From: HTCC5015 sp051747425
Lineage (GTDB): Bacteria; Pseudomonadota; Gammaproteobacteria; HTCC5015
Assembly: GCA_051747425.1 (NCBI GenBank)
Contig: JBNJGD010000026.1
Location: forward strand, 1-24,490
Length of the DNA: 24,490 nucleotides
Direction: 5' to 3'
The notes beneath the pieces were generated by a model. The model saw only the letters and a program-made list of their open reading frames with translations, made no database searches and had not been told where the DNA came from. Below, piece by piece: positions 1-7,354 of this stretch. The first letter of the stretch is position 1. Each line of letters starts with the position of its first letter. The position numbers were made by a program, and so were the translations under genes.

Positions 1-85
1 GCAGAGTCACAATGCTCTAAGGGCGGAAACAGTTTGCCCGGCTCTGCATTCACTGGTAGCTAGCCAATAAATGCGGACAGATACA

Positions 86-114
86 AGGGCGGAAGTGCCG
101 CAGGCACATCCGCC
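86..114. repeat. 29-bp palindromic REP-like element, copy 1
   Basis: The element is an imperfect palindrome: the arm GGCGGAAGTGCC is followed by GGCACATCCGCC. A second copy at 3815-3843 differs only in the loop (GC here, AA there). Both copies lie between genes. The rest of 1-148 holds no gene that I can support. Confidence 0.7.
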
Positions 115-148
115 GTATCGGAGACTCACGACTCCCAGCTATCAAAAA

Positions 149-613
149 CTACCGCGACAGCAGCGTCTCGACCCCTCTCAAACTGTCCGGGTCTTTGGCC
201 TGCTCCCTCTGGGCAAAGGTTTCGAGTGCCTTTTCATGGGCGTACACATAGGTAAAGAAATCCTTGTCAGCGCCTTCGGCATTCTGTTTCAGTCGTAAAA
301 ACTTTTCCTGAAACGGGCCGGTGGCGCCTTCAATCAGTTTCATGGCAATGCCCCAGGGCGCAAGCCCCAGTACGGTGCCTTCAATGTAGCCCTTCAGGCG
401 CCAGGTTTTGGGCTCTTTTATGGGCTGGTTGGTGGCTTGCATGTAGTCCAGGTAACGATCCAGGGTTTGTTGCTCCAACGCCTTTAACGCCAGCCATTTC
501 TTTTTGCGCTCCGGGTTTCGTGTCAGCCGGGCAGCGGTGTCGAATACGGCAAGACCGTACACTTCGGATTCGTGGATTCGCTGTAAATCTTTTTGGTATT
601 CGGGATAATTCAT
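149..613 (-). CDS. Hypothetical all-helical protein, possibly ferritin-like
   Basis: 154 aa, no signal peptide, strongly helical and charged. I do not recognise the family with certainty. Acidic residues and a histidine sit where a four-helix carboxylate-bridged fold would place them: HESEVYG near residue 14, LEQQT near 46 and YAHEKALE near 125. This makes a ferritin-like fold possible, but no clean ExxH pair is visible. A central segment (about 85-100, GLAPWGIAMKLIEGA) is hydrophobic and could pack on a membrane or a partner. The ATG overlaps the stop of the upstream alpha/beta hydrolase (ATGA, 610-613), so the two are translationally coupled and probably act together. Coding is secure; function is unknown. 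Confidence 0.75.
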   Translation of the reverse strand: MNYPEYQKDLQRIHESEVYGLAVFDTAARLTRNPERKKKWLALKALEQQTLDRYLDYMQATNQPIKEPKTWRLKGYIEGTVLGLAPWGIAMKLIEGATGPFQEKFLRLKQNAEGADKDFFTYVYAHEKALETFAQREQAKDPDSLRGVETLLSR

Positions 614-1545
614 GCTTGCACCTGTTTGATGGATTGTTGATTGGGTGAGAGAGTGTGTGCCTCGATGTCTCTGACGGCCTGATCGAGGGCATCAAAGCAG
701 TGTTGGGTATCTTCCATAAAGGGCATATGACCCACATGGCGAAAGACCACGGTTTTGGCGTGCTCTATGTTTCCCGCCAGTAGCAGAGACTGGTGTGCCG
801 GCACCACCGGGTCATGGGTGCCGGCAAACAGGAAGCAGGGGACTTCTATCCGGTGCAGTGTGTCTGCAATCTCAAGGCGACTGATGCCGTTAAACAGGGT
901 AAACAGTGCCGAAAGATTCTGGGCACGGACATTGGCGCCGGTGTTTTCGACCATACGCCGGCTGAGCGGGTTGGCTCGATAGGCACGCGGATCGTGAGCC
1001 AGCCTGCTGGCAAAGAATCGCTGAATATACGCACTTTTGCAGGCCACAAGCAGGTTGGCGATAAACAGGCCTTTGGCCCATTTGCCCAGCCCCGCCAACT
1101 TGAGCAAAGCCCCTTCAGAACCGCCCCATTGTCCCTGGTGGAAACCGGCAATGCTGACAATGCCGGCCACACTGGTCGAGTGATGAATGGCGAGGTTGAG
1201 CGCACAGAAGCCGCCTGTGGAGTGCCCCACGACGATGGCCTTGCGTTCGCCGAGCAGGGCTTTAAGCGCCCCGTCCATGACCTCAAAAAACCACGACTCG
1301 GTGACATGCTCCGGGGCGAAGTCTTCGGGCACGGTGGAGGGGTGATGGGCGGGCAGGCTCAAGGCGTACCAGGCCCTGTCTTCCCGGAAATCGGGCGGTA
1401 CGGCATCGCGCCAGAAATTGACCGAGACCAGCACGCCGTGAATAAAGACAATGGCCGGCTTGTCGTCGCTGGCCAGATGCTCATTGACCGCCAGATAGGC
1501 CAGCTGGTGGCCCTGTGACTCAATAAAGCCCTCTCTGATGTTCAT
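610..1545 (-). CDS. Alpha/beta-hydrolase fold protein
   Basis: 311 aa. It carries the family landmarks in order: an oxyanion-loop HG (FIHGV, about 34-38), the nucleophile elbow GHSTGG with Ser109, an acid in GTHDPVVPAH (about residue 250), and a C-terminal His in HVGHMPF. This fits a soluble esterase, lipase or haloperoxidase-like hydrolase; the substrate cannot be read from sequence. The start chosen is the ATG at 1545 because AGGAG lies 7 nt upstream; an in-frame ATG at 1581 lacks that support. The gene is the first of a two-gene unit with the possible ferritin-like protein, overlapping by 4 bp. The neighbouring AraC gene on the same strand may regulate it, which is inference from position. 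Confidence 0.9.
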   Translation of the reverse strand: MNIREGFIESQGHQLAYLAVNEHLASDDKPAIVFIHGVLVSVNFWRDAVPPDFREDRAWYALSLPAHHPSTVPEDFAPEHVTESWFFEVMDGALKALLGERKAIVVGHSTGGFCALNLAIHHSTSVAGIVSIAGFHQGQWGGSEGALLKLAGLGKWAKGLFIANLLVACKSAYIQRFFASRLAHDPRAYRANPLSRRMVENTGANVRAQNLSALFTLFNGISRLEIADTLHRIEVPCFLFAGTHDPVVPAHQSLLLAGNIEHAKTVVFRHVGHMPFMEDTQHCFDALDQAVRDIEAHTLSPNQQSIKQVQA

Positions 1546-1643
1546 GTCACCGCTCCTGTCGTTCCCCTTTTTGCGGGGCAACGCGTTTTAATCGTGTAAC
1601 AGCAGTCTAGCCACAGGCTGGAATGCCATATTGAACGCAGGAG

Positions 1644-2384
1644 CTACATCGCTTGAAAGGATTCCCAGGCCCGCAGGGCGTCCATATAGGTCAACCCGAA
1701 AGACTCGGCAAAGGCCCGGCTCATGTGGGACAGGTCGCTAAACCCCGCCGTCATGGCGGCTTCCATTGGCATTTTGCCGGCCAATACGGCATCGACGGCG
1801 ACCCTCAGCTTCAGCCACTTTTTGTAGCTTTTTAAGGGGACGCCGGTGCGCTCCACAAACCAGTGCGAGAAACGCGTCGGTGACAGGTGGACGATCTCTG
1901 CCAGTGAGTTCCGGTCGATGTCCTCACCTTTGGCGTGATGGTCCTTGATCGCCTGAATCACGGCTTCCAGCCGGGGGTCGGAAGGGAGTTCGCTGGCGGG
2001 GCGGAGCGATTCGGAGTCGAGCAAGGTGTGCAGGTCGGTGGAGGCGTCGATGGTAGCCAGCTCCTCCGGCAGTTCATCCAGGCTCAGGGGGGAATATTCA
2101 TCGGCCGGTTTGTCTCTCAACACCTGGGGAATGTATTCAGCCAGCGGATCAAAGTAGATCGAACAGATAAAGCCCGATTCCAGGTGGTGTGGGGTTTTGG
2201 AGGGGAAGTAGACGGCCTTGGCGCTTTGCGGGGCAGAGCCGGTATCAAACACCAGCTCCGAGTCCAGCGAGATGGTCAGCTGGGAGGCCCAGTGGCTATG
2301 CAGGTGGTGGTCCCCCACATCGCCTCTGTAAATGGCCATGCTGTGGGAAAACGCCACATCCCCTTTCCAGTCTTTGCCCGCCAA
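1644..2384 (-). CDS. AraC-family transcriptional regulator
   Basis: 246 aa. The N-terminal half is a small cupin-like sensor (histidines in DHHLHSHWASQ, about 25-35). The C-terminal ~100 residues hold the two AraC helix-turn-helix units: the first around NSLAEIVHLSPTRFSHWF, the second around MEAAMTAGFSDLSHMSRAF, followed by the usual F-G-x-T-P-like region (FGLTYMDALR). The start is a TTG with GGGGGAG 6 nt upstream; the first in-frame ATG (2339) has no visible ribosome-binding site. It lies about 100 bp upstream of the hydrolase unit on the same strand and about 90 bp downstream of the oxidoreductase gene, so either could be its target. The effector is unknown. Confidence 0.9.
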   Translation of the reverse strand: MAGKDWKGDVAFSHSMAIYRGDVGDHHLHSHWASQLTISLDSELVFDTGSAPQSAKAVYFPSKTPHHLESGFICSIYFDPLAEYIPQVLRDKPADEYSPLSLDELPEELATIDASTDLHTLLDSESLRPASELPSDPRLEAVIQAIKDHHAKGEDIDRNSLAEIVHLSPTRFSHWFVERTGVPLKSYKKWLKLRVAVDAVLAGKMPMEAAMTAGFSDLSHMSRAFAESFGLTYMDALRAWESFQAM

Positions 2385-2477
2385 GTTGCTCTCCCCCGAT
2401 GCCGACCCTAAAGATACCTCAATTCACCGCGCATGAGCAGACCCCGCGAGAGACACCCACGGGCCCCAGGGCCGGGC

Positions 2478-3707
2478 TCACTGGCTGCTGAAGTGCACGC
2501 CGGCCCTGGCTTCCAGGCGCTGGATCAGGTTGTCCCCCAGCGCCGTGGCCGGCGTCCAGAAGCCGCCGCCCTTGATCGCGCGGGGCGTTTCCGTGGCCAG
2601 GCACAGGGCCGCTTCGGAAATCATCTTCGAGGTGGAGCCGTAACCGGGGTCGCGGTCGCCGGTGACTTTGGCGCGGAGCTCTTCGCCCTTGGTGGTGACG
2701 CCGTGGAAGCGGATGTCGTAAAACCCTTTCTCCTGGGCTTCCGGGCTCGGGCCCTCGCCGGGCGCGGGCAGGAAGGTCTTTTCCATCAGCCAGCGGGCGG
2801 GCTTGATCACCGCAGCCACCAGGAAACCGCCCATGGCGGCGGTGATGCTCTGGGCGGTCAACCAGCCGGTGGTGCCTTTGCCGGTGATCATCGCTTCGTC
2901 GTAGGCGAAATCGGTGCCGTAGGCGCCGTCCAGCAGGGCGTTACTGCGATGAACCACGCGGGTGTTGATGGCGGCCATCACAAACGGGGCCAGCCAGACG
3001 CCGAAGTCCTTGTCGAAGGTGGCGGATTTCACATCCGGCTGGCGGACGCTGCTCACCGCGTTGTCGATACACAGGGAATAGGGGTTGGCCAGCTCCTTGC
3101 GCAGGGCCTTGTCCTTCGCTGCTTCCTGGGCAATGTTAAGCATGCTGGCCACGGTGCCGCCAGACATGGCGCCCTTGGCCGCTTTCACGCGCATCTTTAC
3201 GCGCGTACAGGGCGCGCCGAACTGTGCCTGGGCCTGCTTCTGCAGGAAGTGCACGCCGAGGTCAGACGGAATGGAGTCGAAACCGCAGCAGTTGACGATG
3301 CGGGCGCCGGTTTCCTTGGCCTTGGCTTCGTACTTGAGCAGCATGGCGCGGATCCACGGGGTTTCCCCGGTGAGGTCCACATAGTCGGTGCCGGTGTCCA
3401 CGCAGGCCTTGACCATGGGCTCGCCGTAAAGGGCGTAGGGCCCCACGGTGGAGAGCACCACATCGGTCTGCTTGCACAGATCGGCCAGCTGGCCCGGATC
3501 GTTGGCGTCGGCCTGCAGCAGGGGCAGGGCGGCGGCCTTGCTGCCCAGAGAGGCTTTTACCTTTTCCAGCTTGGCCAGATTGCGCCCGGCGGCGGCCCAT
3601 TTGACCTCACCGTCGACACCGTAGGTATCGGTGAGGTACTGGCAAATGATCTGGCCCACAAAGCTGGTGGCACCGAATACGACAACCTGGAAGGACTGGT
3701 CTGACAT
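2478..3707 (-). CDS. Saccharopine dehydrogenase / trans-acting enoyl reductase-like oxidoreductase
   Basis: 409 aa. It opens with a Rossmann dinucleotide-binding strand and loop, VVVFGATSFVG (8-18), typical of the saccharopine dehydrogenase NADP-binding family. The length and the motifs DVVLSTVGPYALYGEP and YVDLTGETPW match the membrane-associated or soluble members related to mycobacterial trans-acting enoyl reductases, rather than true lysine-pathway enzymes. A hydrophobic stretch near residue 280 (WLTAQSITAAMGGFLVAAVI) could touch the membrane. The ATG has AGGAG 7 nt upstream. It is a single-gene unit flanked by REP-like repeats on its 5' side. A role in lipid or polyketide reduction is family inference; the substrate is unknown. 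Confidence 0.9.
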   Translation of the reverse strand: MSDQSFQVVVFGATSFVGQIICQYLTDTYGVDGEVKWAAAGRNLAKLEKVKASLGSKAAALPLLQADANDPGQLADLCKQTDVVLSTVGPYALYGEPMVKACVDTGTDYVDLTGETPWIRAMLLKYEAKAKETGARIVNCCGFDSIPSDLGVHFLQKQAQAQFGAPCTRVKMRVKAAKGAMSGGTVASMLNIAQEAAKDKALRKELANPYSLCIDNAVSSVRQPDVKSATFDKDFGVWLAPFVMAAINTRVVHRSNALLDGAYGTDFAYDEAMITGKGTTGWLTAQSITAAMGGFLVAAVIKPARWLMEKTFLPAPGEGPSPEAQEKGFYDIRFHGVTTKGEELRAKVTGDRDPGYGSTSKMISEAALCLATETPRAIKGGGFWTPATALGDNLIQRLEARAGVHFSSQ

Positions 3708-3781
3708 GCTGTGACTCCTGAAATTAACTCACAGAAGGGTATCACAAGGGTGTCAGCCAAGAGTCAAGGCCAATAACGGCC

Positions 3782-3807
3782 TGTAGGAGCGGGCCTGCCC
3801 GCGAACC
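3782..3807. repeat. REP element of the Pseudomonas-like TAGGAGCGGGC type
   Basis: The element reads TGTAGGAGCGGGCCTGCCCGCGAA, with arms GCGGGC/GCCCGC. This matches the well-known REP consensus of pseudomonads. A diverged copy in the opposite orientation lies at 12321-12345 (GAGCAGGCTCCTACGGG). Confidence 0.75.
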
Positions 3808-3814
3808 AACGCAT

Positions 3815-3843
3815 AGGGCGGAAGTGCCAAAGGCACATCCGCC
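3815..3843. repeat. 29-bp palindromic REP-like element, copy 2
   Basis: Near-identical to the element at 86-114. It is followed by TTCCGGAATCTCGGG, which resembles part of the composite repeat found at 6802-6842 and 12180-12220. The rest of the gap to 3931 holds no gene I can support. Confidence 0.7.
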
Positions 3844-3931
3844 TTTCCGGAATCTCGGGTAATTCCCCTTTCCCACCTCGGGGCGATAGCTCAAAGGTCA
3901 GCTGGGTAAGCTAGTATTGATTTTATGAGCT

Positions 3932-4339
3932 CTAGGAAGGACCTGGTTTAAAATCCGACAGTAAAAAATGCGTGTTTTCACGCAAGTATAATTCTATGTC
4001 TTCTATTGAATGTTTGACCACATCATCCTTTACCACCTGGTCGGTTGCGCGAATTGCCTCTATTTTTAGGGAGTATTCGTTTGTGTTTCTTTTTAGTGTT
4101 GCCTTGTGATGAATGGTGCCTTTACCGTCTTTAGAAAATATATGTGCGGTGAGAACTTGAGTGGCAAGCTTGTCTAGTTTTGAGGCTCTTAGACGCTTTC
4201 TTTTTTTGGCTATTTCACTTGCGGTTATCGCCCCACTGATTGAGACGATAGCGCCCAACGCGTATATCCACCCTGGCAGGTGCCTTCTGCCATATTCTTG
4301 AAATAAAGCGTCAATAATAATTTGAAAAAAATCGCCCAT
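3932..4339 (-). CDS. Hypothetical single-pass membrane protein
   Basis: 135 aa, not recognised. There is one transmembrane segment near the N terminus (WIYALGAIVSISGAITA, about 24-40), followed at once by a very basic stretch (KKRKRLRASK). The C-terminal ~90 residues are therefore probably cytoplasmic and look like a small mixed alpha/beta domain. The gene is AT-richer than the flanking oxidoreductase and marC genes. It starts 20 bp after the stop of the upstream membrane-protein gene, so the pair is probably cotranscribed. No attC site is visible on either side, so I do not count it as an integron cassette. Confidence 0.6.
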   Translation of the reverse strand: MGDFFQIIIDALFQEYGRRHLPGWIYALGAIVSISGAITASEIAKKRKRLRASKLDKLATQVLTAHIFSKDGKGTIHHKATLKRNTNEYSLKIEAIRATDQVVKDDVVKHSIEDIELYLRENTHFLLSDFKPGPS

Positions 4340-4359
4340 TTTCTGTCACTCAGTGCCAC

Positions 4360-4791
4360 CTAGCCTTCGTCGTCGTTGACCCATTTTATCTCACTTTGAT
4401 AGGCGATATCGCACTTGCTTGGCGTGTTACAGGCACGCACTTGGTACCATTTTTCTTTATTCTTTCCATAGACCTTAAACTTCCAACCATCGTCGCTGTA
4501 GCCCATCCCTTTGCCGCAGTATATACACATCTTGCCTGGACGACCTCGCAGCATCATGTCGTAGACTACGTAGTTTCGGTAGACCAAGTAGAGGGAAAAA
4601 ATGATCAGGCTCAAAGCATAAGAAAGTTCAAGGTGATTTATAATGTATATGTGCAAGTTCCCAATACTGCCAGCTTTTGAATACAGCCACACACAAACAG
4701 CAGAGAAAATCACATAAAGTAACCTTTCGAACTCCAGTTGCCGCATGAACCTTTCCGATTTGAGCTCTTGCGAAGATTTCCTTACCCACAT
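4360..4791 (-). CDS. Hypothetical two-TM membrane protein with C-terminal CxxC zinc-ribbon-like part
   Basis: 143 aa, not recognised. Two transmembrane helices are visible (about 23-42 and 55-73). They are followed by a soluble tail with CIYCGKG (about 89-95) and a later Cys pair (ACNTPSKC, about 120-127), which together could bind one zinc. The second ATG at 4746 (MRQLEF) is an alternative start with GGAAAGG just upstream; the first ATG has no visible ribosome-binding site. It is the probable first gene of a two-gene, AT-rich unit with the next membrane protein. The 279 bp upstream (4792-5070) are non-coding on this strand and presumably hold the promoter, although I see no clear -10/-35 pair. 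Confidence 0.6.
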   Translation of the reverse strand: MWVRKSSQELKSERFMRQLEFERLLYVIFSAVCVWLYSKAGSIGNLHIYIINHLELSYALSLIIFSLYLVYRNYVVYDMMLRGRPGKMCIYCGKGMGYSDDGWKFKVYGKNKEKWYQVRACNTPSKCDIAYQSEIKWVNDDEG

Positions 4792-5070
4792 TGATAATTA
4801 CCGCATTAAACGCACCATTATGCCCTATTGGAATGCATGCTTATTGTTAGGAATATGGCTAACAGAACCTGTTGCCACCATCCGAGAAAGAGCAAAAAAT
4901 AACATAGCCAACGATCATGGTTGGAGCAGCTATGGACCAAGTAACAACATACCCCACAAAAAACCAGTGTTCCTGAGGACACCTAATTCATCAGTCCTCT
5001 TGGTAAGCGCTTATAATGGCCCCGTCACACAATTCTTCATACAAGAGGCTAGATTACCACTCTTTATGCG

Positions 5071-5538
5071 CTAGCCGATAACGCCCAAAGCGCCAGCAAT
5101 GGCGACTCCGGATGAGACGATGAAACCCAGTGAAGAGAGTATGATTTCGCTGTAACGCTTGTTACCGCTTTTGCTCCCCGGAATCAGAACCGACTCGGCC
5201 GGGTCCCTGGGGTCGTGGTAAACGGTGATTTCGCTGTTCTCGGGGTGCTCTTGCGCAAATGCCAGAGTCTCCGGATAGACGAGCGAGTAAAAGGCGATGG
5301 CCGCACCGCTGTAGGTATTGTCATTCACCGTGTATTCGTAGGCCACACTGATTCGCTCTACAGGCTTCGCTTCACCGTCGATATTGCGGTTACCCCAAAG
5401 CTCGACCTTGGTCATACGGCCCCGGACACTGGGCCATCGGGTGCTCAAGTCGGCTTTACGAAGATTGATAATGGAATGCCGAAGCATCCACAGGGAAAAC
5501 ACGGCGAATAGGGCGCCGGCCATCATAGGCACGCTCAT
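5071..5538 (-). CDS. DUF3592 membrane protein
   Basis: 155 aa. An N-terminal transmembrane helix is followed by the DUF3592 pattern (RWPSVRGRMTKVEL, then VAYEYTVNDNTYSG, then YHDPRDPAESVLIPG) and a C-terminal hydrophobic helix (ILSSLGFIVSSGVAIAGALG). DUF3592 proteins are small envelope proteins of unknown function. The ATG at 5538 overlaps the stop of the VOC gene (ATGA), which decides the start over an in-frame GTG at 5562. It is the third gene of the marC - VOC - DUF3592 unit. Confidence 0.85.
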   Translation of the reverse strand: MSVPMMAGALFAVFSLWMLRHSIINLRKADLSTRWPSVRGRMTKVELWGNRNIDGEAKPVERISVAYEYTVNDNTYSGAAIAFYSLVYPETLAFAQEHPENSEITVYHDPRDPAESVLIPGSKSGNKRYSEIILSSLGFIVSSGVAIAGALGVIG

Positions 5539-5855
5539 GGCTTGTAGTTGGCCTTCGGCCACAGTTCATTGATCTCATCGGCCTGGTGACCGGCTGCAAA
5601 TCGTTCCCATACGATGCCATTCACATCCGTATCCTGAGTGAATTCGGTAGCCGCAGGATCTTCCCAGCCCAAATGACGCAGAGAGCCGGGGCTGCAGTTG
5701 TGGTCCTGGCGCACGGAGAGGTTCAGGGATTCGGTTCTCCACAGTGCATATTCACCGGGAACGGAAGAGCAGGGTTGTAGACCGAGGCGAATGGAATAGT
5801 CCTCAATGGTTTGCTCTATGTTGTCTGTGGAAATGGCGATATGGAGCTTTTTCAT
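5535..5855 (-). CDS. VOC-superfamily (glyoxalase/ArsI-like fold) protein
   Basis: 106 aa. The sequence MKKLHIAISTDNIEQTIEDY is the standard start of a vicinal oxygen chelate domain, and a second histidine lies in SLRHLGWED. Members bind a metal with His/Glu residues and include C-As lyases, dioxygenases and resistance proteins. At this length there is a single betaalphabetabetabeta pair, so it would have to dimerise to form a full site. The chosen ATG has AAAAGGAAAG upstream; an earlier ATG at 5921 would run back into marC and is unlikely. It starts 16 bp after marC and ends in a 4-bp overlap with the DUF3592 gene. Confidence 0.8.
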   Translation of the reverse strand: MKKLHIAISTDNIEQTIEDYSIRLGLQPCSSVPGEYALWRTESLNLSVRQDHNCSPGSLRHLGWEDPAATEFTQDTDVNGIVWERFAAGHQADEINELWPKANYKP

Positions 5856-5871
5856 GTCTTTCCTTTTGCTA

Positions 5872-6579
5872 TCACTCTTCCGGTGTTGTTGGCAGCCGGG
5901 GGTCCTGCACTTCACTGACATCCAGCATCTGATGGTCCAGCAGGTAGCCGGTCACTACTTCACCAAGGCCATTCACCACAAATTGTACCGCCAAAACGGC
6001 GAGAATTAGCCCGAAAATCTTGGTCAGAATGTCCTTGCCGGTGTCGCCCAGGTAACCCACGATCAGCTTGGAGTGGATCATGGCGTAGTAGCAGGTGGCC
6101 ATGCAGGCCAGAACGGCAAGAAACACCAGGCCTATGTGGTAGATGGTGGGCGCCTCGGTGGTCAGGACCATCACCGTGGCAATAGCACCGGGGCCGCTCA
6201 TAAAGGGGATCGCCAGGGGGATAACAGAGATATCGTCCGCAATCTTCGGGTGATCGGCCTTGATGTCCTTGGCGGTATCGCGCTCGTCGGTATTGGTCTG
6301 GCGGATCATGCCCATGGCGATGCCAAAGAGAATGATGCCCCCGGCAATACGAAACGCCGCGAGGGTGATACCGAAAAGCTGGAAGATAATCCCGCCCAGC
6401 AGAGCAAAGCCAATCAATAGCGCCGAGGCCACCTTGGTGGAGCGCAACGCAATGGCTTTCCGCTCTTCCTCGGTGGCCTTGGGAAGCATGGCTATAAAAA
6501 TAAAGGCGGTGGTTAACGGATTGACGATCACGAACACCGCGAGAAAGGAGATGGTTAGATATTCCAGCAGAGCGAGCAT
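5872..6579 (-). CDS. MarC-family integral membrane protein
   Basis: 235 aa with six predicted transmembrane helices in two groups of three. The family signature is seen in the FVIVNPLTTAFIFIAMLP segment near the N terminus and IPLAIPFMSGPGAIATVM in the middle (conserved N-P and G-P-G). MarC proteins are inner-membrane proteins of unclear function, historically named for multiple antibiotic resistance but not shown to be efflux pumps. The ATG has GAGG 7 nt upstream. It heads the unit marC - VOC - DUF3592. The C-terminal ~20 residues are an acidic cytosolic tail. Confidence 0.92.
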   Translation of the reverse strand: MLALLEYLTISFLAVFVIVNPLTTAFIFIAMLPKATEEERKAIALRSTKVASALLIGFALLGGIIFQLFGITLAAFRIAGGIILFGIAMGMIRQTNTDERDTAKDIKADHPKIADDISVIPLAIPFMSGPGAIATVMVLTTEAPTIYHIGLVFLAVLACMATCYYAMIHSKLIVGYLGDTGKDILTKIFGLILAVLAVQFVVNGLGEVVTGYLLDHQMLDVSEVQDPRLPTTPEE

Positions 6580-6699
6580 GGTCTAGCCTCTTCTTCGGTG
6601 TAGCGGGTTGAAAAAAATCAGGTTAGCAGGCTGCGGCCCCAATATATAGATATTCTGCTTGGTGTTTCATCGTCGCTCTGGAGGGCAGCGCGGGCTTTA

Positions 6700-6842
6700 G
6701 CCACAGAGCACCCAAAAAGCGGGCACAAGCAATGAAGAGCACGGAGTGTGATCAATGGGTCCCCCTCTCCCAGTTCGGGAGAGGGGTCAGGGGAGAGGGC
6801 CGGTCATTCCGGAAAGCGCGCAGCGCTTATCCGGAATCTCCC
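6700..6842 (-). repeat. Composite dispersed repeat, copy B (inverted to 12180-12273)
   Basis: Read on the minus strand, two blocks are shared with the plus-strand copy at 12180-12273. Block 1 (6802-6842) is an imperfect palindrome starting GGGAGATTCCGGATA. Block 2 (6700-6742) is 43 bp, begins GTGCTCTTC and ends GGTGCTCTGTGGC, with only about 2 mismatches to 12231-12273. Between the blocks this copy carries an extra segment with a strong hairpin (6762-6786, arms CCCCTCTCCC/GGGAGAGGGG). The two copies bracket the cassette array. Confidence 0.8.
6762..6786. repeat. Hairpin CCCCTCTCCC / GGGAGAGGGG
   Basis: Perfect 10-bp arms with a 5-nt loop. No T-run follows on either strand, so it is more likely part of the dispersed repeat than an intrinsic terminator. 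Confidence 0.6.
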
Positions 6843-7248
6843 GCCTAGTACCCCGCGTTGGCGGCGCTTCCGGGTATTGGGGCAAACCATCCGTAATTTC
6901 CAGCCAGGGCTGTTTGGATGAAACCCAAAAGTGCATGTCAGGCTTGAACAGGGATGGGTCGTCCAAGCTGCCAGCCGTCAACCCAATAACACCAGCACTC
7001 GCCCGTCGCGAAAAAATAGAAGAACCACAGCGCGAACAATAACCACGCTCCAGCCTCTCGGATGAGTAAAAAGTCTCAACCGGGCCCGTAATCACCACAT
7101 GGTCAATGCGCATCAGTATGCGAGCGTTAAACGCAGCACCAATCGCCTTCTGGCACTCCCTGCAGTGACAGACTCTCTGGTTCAGTGGCTCAGAAGTCGT
7201 TTCGTAACGTACTGCGTTACACAGACATCCGCCGTGAAATGCATTCAT
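6787..7248 (-). CDS. GFA-family (glutathione-dependent formaldehyde-activating-like) zinc protein
   Basis: 153 aa. It has the full cysteine pattern of the GFA/CENP-V fold: GCLC (7-10), CHCREC (27-32) and CSRCG (71-75). The body also matches the family (GAAFNARILM, then HFWVSSKQPWLEI, then LPQYPEAP). Family members are small zinc proteins; most have no proven substrate. The ATG at 7248 starts the domain; a longer frame to 7383 would overlap the upstream HEPN-like gene. The natural end should lie just after PEAPP: the last ~20 residues (from TRREIPDKR) are encoded by the dispersed repeat at 6802-6842, so the tail is probably a fusion artefact. It is the distal member of the cassette array, and its own attC is not visible. 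Confidence 0.85.
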   Translation of the reverse strand: MNAFHGGCLCNAVRYETTSEPLNQRVCHCRECQKAIGAAFNARILMRIDHVVITGPVETFYSSERLERGYCSRCGSSIFSRRASAGVIGLTAGSLDDPSLFKPDMHFWVSSKQPWLEITDGLPQYPEAPPTRGTRREIPDKRCALSGMTGPLP

Positions 7249-7282
7249 CAAACAAATCTCTTTAGTTTTGAGTTTGTAACAA

Positions 7283-7345
7283 TAAGTATATACGTTGCAT
7301 TTAGAGAGGATGAAGGACTGTCTTACTTGATAAGCTTGTTGGGCG
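7283..7345 (-). other. Possible degenerate attC site (between HEPN-like and GFA cassettes)
   Basis: On the minus strand the left box GCCCAAC matches RYYYAAC exactly and lies about 15 nt after the HEPN-like stop. A GTTACAA box near 7283 could be the right end. Arm pairing is poor, so this is only a candidate boundary. Confidence 0.3.
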
Positions 7346-7354
7346 ACCTTGGTC

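Noticed and set aside
2433..3704. Long plus-strand open frame (423 codons) opposite the oxidoreductase gene
   Set aside because: It is rich in Gly/Ala/His with no domain pattern, and the opposite strand encodes a clear Rossmann protein with a good ribosome-binding site. It is a GC-driven shadow.
3880..3911. tRNA-like start (GGGGCGATAGCTCA ... CAGCTGGGTAAGC)
   Set aside because: It resembles the 5' part and D arm of a tRNA, but there is no anticodon arm, T arm or 3' acceptor. It may be chance or a very decayed attachment site.
4745..5074. Plus-strand 109-codon frame between the membrane pair and DUF3592
   Set aside because: No ribosome-binding site, overlaps the start of the minus-strand gene, and no recognisable pattern. 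I treat 4792-5070 as intergenic.
6762..6786. Hairpin near the GFA gene as a terminator
   Set aside because: There is no T-run on either strand, and the hairpin is part of the composite repeat.
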